Notes: generated from the sequence alone by a model not told the origin. 42,756 nucleotides of DNA from Streptomyces sp. WAC06614 (GCF_003949795.1 NZ_RPRY01000026.1:1-42756), one strand, 5' to 3'; positions 19,758-28,658 are shown, counted from the first letter of the stretch. Translations and numbers: made by a program.

Positions 19758-20422
19758 CCTGGTCCGACATGCAGCCCCTGCTGACCCAGGGCACCTACGA
19801 CACCCTCTACATGGTGCTGTGGTCCACCCTGGTCACGGTCCTCGGCGGGCTCCCGATCGGCATCCTGCTGGTGCTGACGGACCAGGGCGGACTGCTGCAG
19901 AATCGTCCCTTCAACAAGATCCTCGGCGTGATCGTGAACATGGGCCGGTCGCTGCCGTTCATCATCCTGCTGATCTTCCTGATCCCGCTCACCACGGCGA
20001 TCGTCGGCACGTTCATCGGCCCCACCGCCATGATCGTCCCGCTGGCCATCGGCGCCGTCCCCTTCTTCGCCCGCCTCGTCGAGACGGCCGTCCGCGAGGT
20101 GGACCACGGGCTGGTCGAGGCCGTCGAGTCCATGGGCGGCGGCGTCCCGACCCTGGTGGGGAAGGTGCTGCTGCCGCAGGCCCTGCCCTCCCTCGTCGCC
20201 GGCGTCACCACCACCGTGATCACCCTGGTCGGCTACTCCGCCATGGCCGGCGCGGTCGGCGGCGAAGGCCTCGGCTCCAAGGCGATCACCTACGGCTTCC
20301 AGCGCTTCGAGACCGGGTTCATGATCGCCACCGTCGTGGTCCTCATCGCCATCGTCACGGTGATCCAGCTCATCGGCGACGGCGTCGTACGGCTCCTGGC
20401 CCGCCGAGGCCGCACGGCCTGA
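19754..20422 (+). CDS. metI: Methionine ABC transporter permease
   Basis: MetI is the membrane channel subunit; two copies pair with two MetN. The 222-aa protein has five predicted helices (for example TLYMVLWSTLVTVLGGLPIG, FIILLIFLIPLTTAIVG) and the EAA loop that contacts the ATPase, EAVESMGGGVPTLVGKVLLP (about 122-141). The GTG at 19754 overlaps the metN stop by four bases. A hairpin and about 150 bp separate it from metQ, which may adjust the amount of binding protein. Confidence 0.94.
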   Translation: MTWSDMQPLLTQGTYDTLYMVLWSTLVTVLGGLPIGILLVLTDQGGLLQNRPFNKILGVIVNMGRSLPFIILLIFLIPLTTAIVGTFIGPTAMIVPLAIGAVPFFARLVETAVREVDHGLVEAVESMGGGVPTLVGKVLLPQALPSLVAGVTTTVITLVGYSAMAGAVGGEGLGSKAITYGFQRFETGFMIATVVVLIAIVTVIQLIGDGVVRLLARRGRTA

Positions 20423-20501
20423 CCGGCCCGCACCGGTCCGGCAGGGCGACCGACCCGGCCGGTACCGCCGGCACCCCAGACTTTCCCACCCCAGAAAGAA
20501 G

Positions 20502-20526
20502 GGCCCGCACTTGTCGTGCTCGGGCC
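20502..20526 (+). other. metI-metQ intercistronic hairpin
   Basis: GGCCCGCAC (20502-20510) pairs with GTG(CT)CGGGCC (20516-20526) with a two-base bulge and a five-base loop. It could stabilise or partly terminate the messenger between permease and lipoprotein genes, where binding protein is usually needed in excess. Confidence 0.5.
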
Positions 20527-20575
20527 TGCAATCCCGCGGGACATCACCCCCGCACCACCATGAAAGGCACTCTTC

Positions 20576-21439
20576 GTGCGCAAGAACATCAAGCTCACCG
20601 GCCTCGCCGCCCTCACCACCGCCATCGCCCTGGGCGTCTCCGCCTGCGGCAGCGCCTCCGACCCGGCCTCGAACCAGGCCGACGGCGGCAAGGTCGACGA
20701 GAGCAAGCCGCTCGTCGTCGCGGCCTCCCCGACCCCGCACGCCGACATCCTCAACTTCGTCAAGGACAAGCTGGCGGCCAAGGAAGGCCTGAAGCTGGAC
20801 GTCAAGGAGTTCACCGACTACGTCCTGCCCAACACCGCCACCGAGCAGGGCAGCGTCGGCGCCAACTACTTCCAGCACAAGCCCTACCTGGACGACTTCA
20901 ACAAGAAGAACGGCACCCACATCGTTCCGGTGGGCAACGTCCACCTGGAGCCGCTCGGCCTCTACTCCAAGAAGGTCAAGACCCTCCAGGACATCAAGCC
21001 CGGCCAGACCATCGCCGTGCCCAACGACACCACCAACGAGGGCCGCGCCCTCCAGCTCCTCGCCGCCAACCACCTCATCACCCTCAAGGAAGGCGTCGGC
21101 ACCGGCGCCAAGCTCTCCGACATCGCCGACAAGAAGGGCCTGGAGTTCAAGGAGCTGGAGGCCGCCACGGTCCCGCGCGCCCTGAACGACGTCGACGCAG
21201 CGGTCATCAACGGCAACTACGCCCTGGAGGCCAAGCTCACCCCCGCCAAGGACGCGCTCGTCCTGGAGAAGTCCGAGGGCAACCCCTACGCCAACTTCCT
21301 CGCGGTCAAGGACGGCAACCAGAACGACCCGCGGGTCCAGAAGCTCGCCAAGCTGCTGAACTCCGACGAGGTCAAGAAGTTCATCGAGGAGAAGTACCAG
21401 GGCTCGGTCGTCCCGGCCTTCGGCACCCCCGCCTCCTGA
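20576..21439 (+). CDS. metQ: Methionine-binding lipoprotein
   Basis: MetQ is the NlpA/MetQ-family substrate-binding lipoprotein that delivers methionine to MetNI. A signal peptide of 23 residues ends in the lipobox VSAC, so C24 is lipidated and anchors it to the membrane. The mature part has family motifs: PLVVAASPTPHADIL, EFTDYVLPNTATEQGSVGAN, YFQHKPYLDDFN and GNYALEAKL. The length is 287 aa. The GTG start has GAAAGG eight bases upstream. It is followed by a strong terminator, so metNIQ forms one unit. Confidence 0.94.
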   Translation: MRKNIKLTGLAALTTAIALGVSACGSASDPASNQADGGKVDESKPLVVAASPTPHADILNFVKDKLAAKEGLKLDVKEFTDYVLPNTATEQGSVGANYFQHKPYLDDFNKKNGTHIVPVGNVHLEPLGLYSKKVKTLQDIKPGQTIAVPNDTTNEGRALQLLAANHLITLKEGVGTGAKLSDIADKKGLEFKELEAATVPRALNDVDAAVINGNYALEAKLTPAKDALVLEKSEGNPYANFLAVKDGNQNDPRVQKLAKLLNSDEVKKFIEEKYQGSVVPAFGTPAS

Positions 21440-21464
21440 CCCCGGTCCCCGCACCGTGACACCC

Positions 21465-21500
21465 GGGCCCCGCACCGCTTCGAACGAGCGTGCGGGGCCC
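21465..21500 (+). terminator. Terminator after metQ
   Basis: Perfect 10-bp arms GGGCCCCGCA (21465-21474) and TGCGGGGCCC (21491-21500), with an inner CGCT/AGCG helix extending the stem. It lies 26 bases after the metQ stop. Confidence 0.8.
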
Positions 21501-21635
21501 AGTCATGCACATCACCGGGCCGATGCTGCATGCTGTGGCCCTACGGGTTTTTCGACGCCCCGTCACACGAGCGCCCGCACGAACGGTCCCGCACCAACGG
21601 TCCCGTACCTCGGTCTTCAGGCATGGAGCTGCGCA

Positions 21636-22286
21636 ATGACTACCACCTTCCCGGACGTCTCCATCAGCACGGACCGGCTGGTGCTGCGCCCCTTCGAGGA
21701 AGGGGACGTCGCCGCGCTCACCGAGATGATGAACGACGAGCTCGTCGTCGCCTGGACCGGAGTCCCGCACCCCTACACCCCGGCCGACGCCCACGACTGG
21801 GCCACCCGCCGCTCCCACACCGTACGCACCGAGGGCCGCGGCATCGTCCTCGCCGTCACCGAGTTCCTCACCCAGCGCCTCGTCGGCGTCGTCCACCTCC
21901 GGAACACCAACTGGCGCACCCGCAGCGCCGAGCTCGGCTACGTCACCGCCCCCTGGGCCCGCGGCGAGGGCTACGCCAGCGAGTCCGCGCTCGCCGTCGC
22001 CCAGTGGCTCTTCACCGACCAGCGCTTCGAACGCCTCGAACTGCGCACCGCCGCCGACAACACCGCCGGCCAGCAGGTCGCCCAGAAGATCGGGTGCATC
22101 AGCGAAGGCGTCCTGCGCAACGCGTGGATAGTGCGCACCCAAGGCCACGACGGCACCTGGAGCGAGATCCGCACCGACCTGATCGTCTGGAGCCTGCTCC
22201 CCGAGGACCTCGACGAGCTGGACGACCTCGCCGGCGGCCGGATGGCCGAAGCCACCGGATACGCCGTTTCCGCCGACTGGCACTGA
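21636..22286 (+). CDS. GNAT-family N-acetyltransferase (RimJ/RimL-like)
   Basis: The 216-aa protein starts like ribosomal-protein-type acetyltransferases: STDRLVLRPFEEGDVAALTEMM. The acetyl-CoA part is ELGYVTAPWARGEGYASESALAVAQWLF, followed by LELRTAADNTAGQQVAQKIGCISEG, the typical end of the RimJ/RimL group. The acceptor is unknown; such enzymes modify proteins, antibiotics or small amines. The ATG has GGAG eight bases upstream. It sits alone between metQ and cobL, with a terminator before it. Confidence 0.87.
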   Translation: MTTTFPDVSISTDRLVLRPFEEGDVAALTEMMNDELVVAWTGVPHPYTPADAHDWATRRSHTVRTEGRGIVLAVTEFLTQRLVGVVHLRNTNWRTRSAELGYVTAPWARGEGYASESALAVAQWLFTDQRFERLELRTAADNTAGQQVAQKIGCISEGVLRNAWIVRTQGHDGTWSEIRTDLIVWSLLPEDLDELDDLAGGRMAEATGYAVSADWH

Positions 22287-22305
22287 CCCGGTGACCAGGT
22301 AGTCT
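22277..22305 (+). promoter_or_regulatory. Probable cobL promoter
   Basis: -35 CTGGCA (22277-22282) and -10 TAGTCT (22300-22305) have a 17-bp spacer. The start near 22312 would give a leader of about 66 bases, ending in CAGGAGAC before the ATG. Confidence 0.5.
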
Positions 22306-22377
22306 CGACCTGCGCGCCCGCCGGTACGAGACCTCCCCGGCGCTCGACCCCACCCCCGGATCAGGAGACTGACGACG

Positions 22378-23478
22378 ATGGCCGACCGGGTCACCGTGAT
22401 CGGCTGGGACGGCTCGCCCCTCACCGCGGCCGCCCGGTCCGCACTCGCGGCCGCCACGCTCGTCGCCGGCGCCGGCCACCACCTCGCCCTCCCCGAGATC
22501 CCGCCCACCGCCGAACGCATCCGCCTGGGCAGCCTCGGCCTCGCCGCCCGCCGGATCGCCGCCCACCGCGGCACCGCCGTCGTCCTCGCCGACGGCGACC
22601 CCGGCTTCTTCGGCGTCGTACGGACCCTGCGCGCGCCCGAGCACGGCCTGGAGGTCGAGGTGGTGCCGGCCGTCTCCTCCGTCGCCGCCGCCTTCGCCCG
22701 GGCCGGCATGCCCTGGGACGACGCCCAGGTCGTCGTCGCCCAGCGGCGCACCCTGCGCCGGGCCGTCAACGTCTGCCGCGCCCACCCCAAGGTCGCCGTC
22801 CTCACCTCGCCCGGCGCCGGGCCCGCCGAACTCGCCCTGCTCCTCGACGGGGTCCACCGGACCTTCGTCATCTGCGAGGAGCTCGGTACCGAGCGGGAAC
22901 AGGTCACCGTCCTCACCTCCGACAAGGCCGCCGACCACAGCTGGCGCGACCCCAACGTCGTCATCGTCATCGGCGGCGCCGGCGCCGCCGTGACCAGCAC
23001 CGCCCAGCTCGCCCGGCTGGGACCCCGTCCCGGCGATCTCGTCTGGGACATCGGCGCCGGCTCCGGCGCCTTCGCGGTCGACGCCGCCGCCTTCGGCGCC
23101 GCGGTCATCGCCGTCGACGCCGACCCGGAGGCCTGTGCCCGCGTCACGGCCGCCGCCCGGCAGCGGGGCGTACAGCTCCAGGTGGTCAACGGCCGTGCCC
23201 CGCACGCCCTGGAGTCCCTCGCCGAGCCCGACGTCGTCCGGGTCGGCGGGGGCGGCGCCGCGGTCGTCGCCGCGTGCGCCGACCGGCGCCCCGAACGGAT
23301 CGTCACCCACGCCGCCACCCGCGACGAGGCCGAGGCGATCGACCGCGCCCTCACCGAACGCGGGTACGCCGTCGCGTGCGAGCTGCTGCAGTCCGTCGGC
23401 CTCGACACGCGCACCTGGGCCGAGCAGGGACGTTCGGTCGTCTTCCTGATCGCCGCCGAACGCCCCCCGATCCGCTGA
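22378..23478 (+). CDS. cobL: Precorrin-6Y C5,15-methyltransferase (decarboxylating), CbiE-CbiT fusion
   Basis: The enzyme methylates C5 and C15 of the corrin precursor and removes the acetate side-chain carboxylate, using SAM. The N-terminal half (1-200) is the CbiE-type tetrapyrrole methylase (VTVIGWDGSPLTAAAR, VVLADGDPGFFGVVRTL, VEVVPAVSSVAAAFARAGMPW). The second half is the CbiT-type Rossmann methyltransferase, with SAM motif VWDIGAGSGAFAV (222-234) and VIAVDADPEAC. At 366 aa it is somewhat shorter than typical CobL. The ATG follows CAGGAGAC. The next gene makes the lower ligand and nucleotide loop, so this is a cobalamin neighbourhood. No cobalamin riboswitch was found. Confidence 0.9.
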   Translation: MADRVTVIGWDGSPLTAAARSALAAATLVAGAGHHLALPEIPPTAERIRLGSLGLAARRIAAHRGTAVVLADGDPGFFGVVRTLRAPEHGLEVEVVPAVSSVAAAFARAGMPWDDAQVVVAQRRTLRRAVNVCRAHPKVAVLTSPGAGPAELALLLDGVHRTFVICEELGTEREQVTVLTSDKAADHSWRDPNVVIVIGGAGAAVTSTAQLARLGPRPGDLVWDIGAGSGAFAVDAAAFGAAVIAVDADPEACARVTAAARQRGVQLQVVNGRAPHALESLAEPDVVRVGGGGAAVVAACADRRPERIVTHAATRDEAEAIDRALTERGYAVACELLQSVGLDTRTWAEQGRSVVFLIAAERPPIR

Positions 23479-23695
23479 CCGTGCAACCGGGGTAGGCTGG
23501 CCGATCGTCGTACGGACGCCGGACCGCCACCGGGCGTGCGACGTGGCGCAGTCCACAGCGGAGCGTGACGGTAATGGCCGCCGCGGACGCGAACGGACGC
23601 GACAATGCTTAGTGGTTGCCACCGGGCAGCCGCACTCGTTGGCCTGAGCGGGCGCCGGCGATCGACGAAGCACAACCGATGGGCGAGGGGTACGC

Positions 23696-26600
23696 ATGAC
23701 TGACACCGGCCAGGTTCCGGGCGAGGGCCACCCGGACAACACGGGCATGGTGGATCAGCAGGGCATCCCCGCACCGGTCCCGGTGCAGCCCGCCCCCGCC
23801 CCCGCACCCATGCCCGGCGCGCCGGCCGGTTACGCCTTCCAGGACCTGATGGACGGTCCGGCCGAGGACGAGGAACTGCTGCTGATGCCGAGCGGTCACA
23901 CCGGCTCGTGGAGCGACCCGCAGCCGGTCCCGCCGGTCCCCGAGTTCCCGGCCCCTGACGGCTCCGGCTACGCCGACGCCCCCGCCACGGGCTACCCGCA
24001 GCCGGCCTTCGCCCAGGGCGGCTACCCGGAGGGCGGTTACCCGGAGGCCGGGTACGCCGACGGCGCGCACGAGGCCGGCGGCCGTGACTCCGGCGCGCTC
24101 GACCTCGGCGGTCTGCTGCCGCCGCCCGCGGCGCAGCCGACCGGGCCGGTCCGCCGCCCCCTGCACATGGGCCCGCCGATGCCGGACGCCTCCGGCGGAG
24201 TCGTCCGTTCCCTCGCCGACCGGGGCCCGGCCCCCGCCGCTCCGGCCGGCCCGGTCCCGCCGGCCACCGGCCTGCCGCTGGGCGCCCCCGTGCCGTCGGG
24301 CGCCCCGCAGCAGGTCCCGGCCGCCGGCGCCATGCCGCCGGCCGGCCCGCCGACGCTCGGCCCCGAGTACCTCGACCTGCCCCGCCCCGAGCCGGTCCCG
24401 GCCGTGCCCGGCCTCCCGCTGACCGACATCCCGCCGCAGGCCGGCACCCCGTGGGCGAACCTGGACCCCACGGCCCAGGCCTCCCCGGCGCCCGCCACCG
24501 CCACCGCCCCCGCGGCCGAGCCCGCGGCCACGGGCGAGGCGGGGCCGCAGACCGCGGCCGAAGGCGTGGCCGGGGCAGGGGCCGTGGCGGCCGAGGCCGG
24601 GGCCGTGCCGGCCGATGGTGCGGCGGGGCCCGGGGCGGTGGCCGGGGCTGAAGCTGCGGCCGTGCCCGCGGCCGACGGCCTGGCCGGTGCCGTGCCCGTG
24701 GCCGGTGCCGTGCCCGTGGCCGGTGCCGAAGGCGTGGCCGTCCCGGCCGATGGTGGGGCCGTGGCTGCGGCTGAGGGCGCCGCCGGCGCCGTGCCGGGGG
24801 CCGAGTCCGGTGCCGAGGGCGTGGCTGTGGCCGTGCCCGGGGCCGAGGCCGTCGCCCCTGCCGAGGCCGTCGCGCCCGCCGAGGCCGTCGCCCCGGCCGG
24901 GGCCGAGCCGGTGGCCGAAGCCGCTGTCGTGACCGGAGCCGAGCCGGCGGGTGCTCCCGCAGCCGGGGCCGCACCCGAGGCCGCGCAGCCCGGGCCCGAG
25001 GCCGCTGCCGCAGCGGCGCCCGCGGCGGAGCCCGCCACGGCCCCGCTGACGACTCCCGCGCCCGCCGCGCCCGAGGCGATGCTGGGCCGGCTGCTGCCGG
25101 ACGCGGCCGTCGCCGCCCCGCAGGTGTCCGCGGAGCCGCAGCAGGAGCAGGCCCCGGCCCCGGCGGAGCCGGTCGTCGCGGAGCCCGCGGTGGCCGACGC
25201 GACGGCGGCCGCGGAAGCGGTGGTGCAGGCTGCGGAAGCCTCGTCGCCGGAGCCCGCGCCCGAGGCCGCCGAGGGGCCCGAGCCCCTCGCGCCGGAGGCG
25301 GCCGTCGCCGCCGCGGACGCGGCAGCGGCGCAGGCCGCCGCCGAGCCCGCCTCCGCCCCGGAGGACACGGCCGCCGACGCGGAGGCCGTGGCCGTCGCGG
25401 GGCGTTCGCCGGGCGAGCCCGCCCCGGGCTACGCCGAGGCCGAGCGCGAGGCGATCCTGCGCGTGATGCGCGAACGCCGCGACATCCGCAACGGCTTCCG
25501 CACCGACCCGATCCCGCACGAGGTGCTGCTGCGCGTCCTGGAGGCCGCGCACACCGCGCCCAGCGTGGGCCACTCCCAGCCCTGGGACTTCGTCGTCATC
25601 CGCTCCGCCGAGACCCGCCGGACGATGCACGAACTCGCCCAGCGCCAGCGCGAGGCCTACGCCAAGTCGCTGCCCAAGGGCCGGGCCAAGCAGTTCAAGG
25701 AACTCAAGATCGAGGCGATCCTCGACACGCCGGTGAACATCGTGGTCACCGCCGACCCCACCCGCGGCGGCCGGCACACGCTCGGCCGGCACACCCAGCC
25801 GCAGATGGCCCCGTACTCCTCGGCCCTCGCGGTCGAGAACCTCTGGCTGGCCGCCCGCGCCGAGGGCCTCGGCGTCGGCTGGGTGAGCTTCTTCGACGAG
25901 CGCGAGATGGTCCGCGCCCTCGGCCTGCCCGAGCACCTGGAGGTCGTGGCCTACCTGTGCGTGGGCTACGTCGACGAGTTCCCGGACGAGCCCGAGCTGA
26001 TGCAGGCCGGCTGGTCCAAGCGTCGCCCGCTGTCGTGGGTCGTCCACGAGGAGACGTACGGGCGCCGCGCCCTGCCCGGCGAGGAGCCGCACGACCTCCT
26101 GGGCGAGACCGTCGCGAGCATCCGCCCGCTGGACGCCAAGGCGCTCGGCGAGGCGTGGGAGCGGCAGAAGCGGATGACCAAGCCGGCCGGCGCGCTCGGC
26201 ATGCTGGAGATCATCTCCGCCCAGCTCGCGGGCCTGTCGCGGGTCTGCCCGCCGCCGATCCCGGAGCCGGCCGCCGTCGCGATCTTCGCGGGGGACCACG
26301 GGGTGCACGCCCAGGGCGTCACGCCGTGGCCGCAGGAGGTCACCTCGCAGATGGTCGCCAACTTCCTGGGCGGCGGGGCGGTCTGCAACGCCTTCGCCAA
26401 CCAGGTCGGCGCCGAGGTCTGCGTGATCGACGTCGGCGTGGCCGGCGACCTGCCCGCCACCCCGGGCCTGCTGCCGCGCAAGGTCCGCCCGGGCACGGCC
26501 GACATGACCGCCGGTCCGGCCATGACCCGCGAGGAGGCCGTGGCAGCGATCGAGGTCGGCATCGAGACCGCGCGCGACCTGGTCGCGGCGGGCAACAAGG

Positions 26601-27145
26601 CGCTGCTGACCGGTGAGATGGGCATCGCCAACACGACCGTGTCCGCGGCGCTGATCTCGGTCTTCACCGAGGTGGACCCGGCGGAGGTCACCGGGCGCGG
26701 GACCGGCATCAACGACGAGACCCACGCCCGCAAGGTGGACGTGGTCCGCCGGGCCCTGGAACTGCACCGGCCGGACCCGACCGACCCGATCGGCGTCCTG
26801 GCGGCCATCGGCGGCCTGGAGCACGCGGCGATGGTCGGCCTGGTGCTGGGCGGTGCGTCGCTGCGGACGCCGGTGATCCTGGACGGGGTCAGCGCCGGGG
26901 CCGCGGCCCTGGTCGCCCGGGCCATCGCCCCGGAGTCCCTCTCGGCGTGCATCGCCGGCCACCGGAGCGCGGAGCCCGGGCATGTCGCGGCGCTGAACAA
27001 GCTCGGGCTGCGGCCGCTGGTCGACCTGGACCTGCGGCTGGGCGAGGGCACCGGTGCGCTGCTGGCCCTTCCGCTGGTCCAGAGTGCGGCCAGGGCCATG
27101 CACGAGGTGGCCACCTTCGACTCGGCGGGCGTCACCGAGAAGTAG
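23696..27145 (+). CDS. cobT: BluB-CobT fusion: 5,6-dimethylbenzimidazole synthase / nicotinate-nucleotide-DMB phosphoribosyltransferase with long disordered N-terminus
   Basis: Three parts are visible. Residues 1-580 are almost wholly Ala, Pro, Gly, Glu and Val, with a YPEGGYPEAGY-type repeat near 110 and Ala/Val/Pro repeats around 320-410; this is probably intrinsically disordered. Residues about 583-800 are a BluB-like nitroreductase (ERRDIRNGFR 593-602, APSVGHSQPWDFVVIRS, YSSALAVENLWLAARAEGLGVGWVSFF), which makes DMB from FMN. Residues about 807-1149 are CobT (VAIFAGDHGVHAQGVT, GEMGIANTTVSAAL with E974, LRLGEGTGALLALPLV with E1117), which activates DMB. The fusion would channel DMB. The ATG at 23696 has a GAGGGG upstream. 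Codon bias is normal throughout, including the disordered part. Confidence 0.93.
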   Translation: MTDTGQVPGEGHPDNTGMVDQQGIPAPVPVQPAPAPAPMPGAPAGYAFQDLMDGPAEDEELLLMPSGHTGSWSDPQPVPPVPEFPAPDGSGYADAPATGYPQPAFAQGGYPEGGYPEAGYADGAHEAGGRDSGALDLGGLLPPPAAQPTGPVRRPLHMGPPMPDASGGVVRSLADRGPAPAAPAGPVPPATGLPLGAPVPSGAPQQVPAAGAMPPAGPPTLGPEYLDLPRPEPVPAVPGLPLTDIPPQAGTPWANLDPTAQASPAPATATAPAAEPAATGEAGPQTAAEGVAGAGAVAAEAGAVPADGAAGPGAVAGAEAAAVPAADGLAGAVPVAGAVPVAGAEGVAVPADGGAVAAAEGAAGAVPGAESGAEGVAVAVPGAEAVAPAEAVAPAEAVAPAGAEPVAEAAVVTGAEPAGAPAAGAAPEAAQPGPEAAAAAAPAAEPATAPLTTPAPAAPEAMLGRLLPDAAVAAPQVSAEPQQEQAPAPAEPVVAEPAVADATAAAEAVVQAAEASSPEPAPEAAEGPEPLAPEAAVAAADAAAAQAAAEPASAPEDTAADAEAVAVAGRSPGEPAPGYAEAEREAILRVMRERRDIRNGFRTDPIPHEVLLRVLEAAHTAPSVGHSQPWDFVVIRSAETRRTMHELAQRQREAYAKSLPKGRAKQFKELKIEAILDTPVNIVVTADPTRGGRHTLGRHTQPQMAPYSSALAVENLWLAARAEGLGVGWVSFFDEREMVRALGLPEHLEVVAYLCVGYVDEFPDEPELMQAGWSKRRPLSWVVHEETYGRRALPGEEPHDLLGETVASIRPLDAKALGEAWERQKRMTKPAGALGMLEIISAQLAGLSRVCPPPIPEPAAVAIFAGDHGVHAQGVTPWPQEVTSQMVANFLGGGAVCNAFANQVGAEVCVIDVGVAGDLPATPGLLPRKVRPGTADMTAGPAMTREEAVAAIEVGIETARDLVAAGNKALLTGEMGIANTTVSAALISVFTEVDPAEVTGRGTGINDETHARKVDVVRRALELHRPDPTDPIGVLAAIGGLEHAAMVGLVLGGASLRTPVILDGVSAGAAALVARAIAPESLSACIAGHRSAEPGHVAALNKLGLRPLVDLDLRLGEGTGALLALPLVQSAARAMHEVATFDSAGVTEK
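24845..24898 (+). repeat. 18-bp tandem repeat in the disordered region
   Basis: Three near-identical units beginning GAGGCCGTCGC at 24845, 24863 and 24881 encode EAVAPA three times. A second pair of 18-bp repeats encoding GAVPVA lies at 24686-24721. These suggest slippage-driven length change of the low-complexity part. Confidence 0.8.
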
Positions 27146-27153
27146 CCGATCCC

Positions 27154-27252
27154 GGGGCTCCGCCCCGGACCCCGTTCGCCTGAAACGCCGGCGGGGCTGG
27201 AGTTGTCCGGCCCCGCCGGCTTCGAGGCGCGGGGGAACGGGGGCGGAGCCCC
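27154..27252. repeat. Nested palindromic intergenic element (REP-like), possible terminator
   Basis: Outer perfect arms GGGGCTCCGCCCC (27154-27166) and GGGGCGGAGCCCC (27240-27252) enclose an inner stem GCCGGCGGGGCTGG (27187-27200) / CCGGCCCCGCCGGC (27207-27220) with one G-U mismatch and a six-base loop. ACCCCGTTCGCC and GGGGGAACGG sit between as imperfect arms. I recognise the sequence around GAAACGCCGGCGGGGC as a type scattered between Streptomyces genes. It follows cobT and probably terminates it. Confidence 0.7.
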
Positions 27253-27387
27253 CCGAAACTCAGGGCCGGGGCGTGGCCCGGGGACACCGGGGCCGTATGG
27301 TGTTGGGCGGTGATAACCGCACGTCAAACCGCCGCTCCAGCGCCGCAGCGGCCCGTCCCCTTCGCCGCGATCAGGAGCCGCACCGCC

Positions 27388-28614
27388 ATGGCCGAACACC
27401 CCGCGCACCCCGCGTACCCCGTAGGCCTCCGTCTGGCCGGCCGCCGCGTCGTCGTCCTCGGCGGGGGGCAGGTCGCCCAGCGGCGGCTGCCCGCGCTCGT
27501 CGCGGCGGGAGCCGACGTGCTGCTGATCTCGCCCTCGGCCACCCCCTCCGTGGACGCCATGGCCGAGACCGGCGAGATCCGCTGGGAGCGCCGCCGCTAC
27601 CAGGACGGTGACCTCGCCGAGGCCTGGTACGTGCTCATCGCCACCCAGCACCGCGACGTGAACGACGCGGCCTCCGCCGAGGCCGAGCGGCGCCGCGTGT
27701 GGGCCGTCCGGGCCGACGACGCCTCCGCCGCCACCGCCTGGACCCCGGCCACCGGCCGCAGCGAGGGCGTCACCGTGGCGGTGCTCACCGGCAACGACCC
27801 GCGGCGTTCCGCGGCCGTCCGCGACGCCATCGTGACGGGGCTGCGCGAGGGCTCCCTCGACGCCCCCGCCCAGCGCCGCCCGCACACCCCCGGCGTGGCC
27901 CTGGTCGGCGGCGGTCCCGGTGACCCGGACCTGATCACCGTCCGCGGCCGCCGCCTCCTCGCCCAGGCCGACGTCGTCATCGCCGACCGCCTCGGGCCCC
28001 GTGACCTCCTCGACGAACTGCCCCCGCACGTCGAGGTCATCGACGCCGCGAAGATCCCGTACGGCCGGTTCATGGCCCAGGAGGCCATCAACAACGCGCT
28101 GATCGAGCACGCCAAGGCCGGCAAGGCCGTGGTCCGGCTCAAGGGCGGTGACCCGTACGTCTTCGGCCGCGGCATGGAGGAGCTCCAGGCGCTCGCCGAG
28201 GCGGGCATCCCCTGCACGGTGGTGCCCGGGATCTCCAGCTCCATCTCCGTGCCCGGCGCCGCCGGCATCCCCGTGACCCACCGCGGGGTGGCCCACGAGT
28301 TCACCGTCGTCAGCGGGCACGTGGCCCCCGAGGACCCGCGTTCCCTCGTGGACTGGGCGTCCCTGGCCAAGCTCACCGGCACCCTGGTGATCCTCATGGG
28401 CGTGGACAAGATCGGTGCCATCGCCGAGGCCCTCGTCCGGCACGGCAAGCCCGCGACGACCCCCGTCGCGGTGGTCCAGGAGGGCACCACCGCGGCCCAG
28501 CGCCGGGTGGACGCCACCTTGGCGACGGTCGGCGAGACCGTCCGCGCCCAGGAGGTCCGGCCGCCCGCCGTCATCGTCATCGGTGACGTCGTGCAGGTCC
28601 ACACCACCGGCTGA
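27388..28614 (+). CDS. cysG: Siroheme synthase-type fusion: precorrin-2 dehydrogenase/ferrochelatase and uroporphyrinogen-III C-methyltransferase
   Basis: The N-terminal part (about 12-165) is the CysG-B/SirC NAD-binding domain with RRVVVLGGGQVAQRRLP and LIATQHRDVNDAAS. The C-terminal part (from residue 169) is a CobA-type uroporphyrinogen-III methyltransferase: VALVGGGPGDPDLITVRGRR, VVRLKGGDPYVFGRG, VVPGISSSISVPGAAGIPVTHR. Together they make precorrin-2 and, by oxidation and iron insertion, siroheme; precorrin-2 also feeds cobalamin. The ATG at 27388 has CAGGAG 11 bases upstream, giving 408 aa; an in-frame GTG at 27310 would add 26 aa. Whether the N-terminal domain is active cannot be judged. 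Confidence 0.9.
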   Translation: MAEHPAHPAYPVGLRLAGRRVVVLGGGQVAQRRLPALVAAGADVLLISPSATPSVDAMAETGEIRWERRRYQDGDLAEAWYVLIATQHRDVNDAASAEAERRRVWAVRADDASAATAWTPATGRSEGVTVAVLTGNDPRRSAAVRDAIVTGLREGSLDAPAQRRPHTPGVALVGGGPGDPDLITVRGRRLLAQADVVIADRLGPRDLLDELPPHVEVIDAAKIPYGRFMAQEAINNALIEHAKAGKAVVRLKGGDPYVFGRGMEELQALAEAGIPCTVVPGISSSISVPGAAGIPVTHRGVAHEFTVVSGHVAPEDPRSLVDWASLAKLTGTLVILMGVDKIGAIAEALVRHGKPATTPVAVVQEGTTAAQRRVDATLATVGETVRAQEVRPPAVIVIGDVVQVHTTG

Positions 28615-28658
28615 CCGAGCCGTTGGCACCGCACCCAGGACAAGGCAGTATCACTCAA

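Noticed and set aside
22287..22377. Possible cobalamin riboswitch before cobL (ATCAGGAGACTGAC resembles a B12 box)
   Set aside because: Only 91 bases separate the genes, too short for the riboswitch, and the other core elements are missing; CAGGAG is simply the ribosome site.
23479..23695. Cobalamin riboswitch or small ORF before cobT
   Set aside because: No B12 box or conserved core is found, and the 12-codon ATG frame near 23575 has no support. Only a TAGGCT -10-like hexamer (23493-23498) without a -35 is visible.
21381..24974. 1197-codon minus-strand open frame
   Set aside because: It spans several real plus-strand genes with intact domains; the translation is Arg/Pro/Ala-rich without any motif.
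23609..27103. Very long minus-strand open frame opposite cobT
   Set aside because: It mirrors the high-GC cobT gene; its codon bias is that of a shadow frame, its product is a Gly/Arg/Asp-rich low-complexity string, and no start context or domain is seen.
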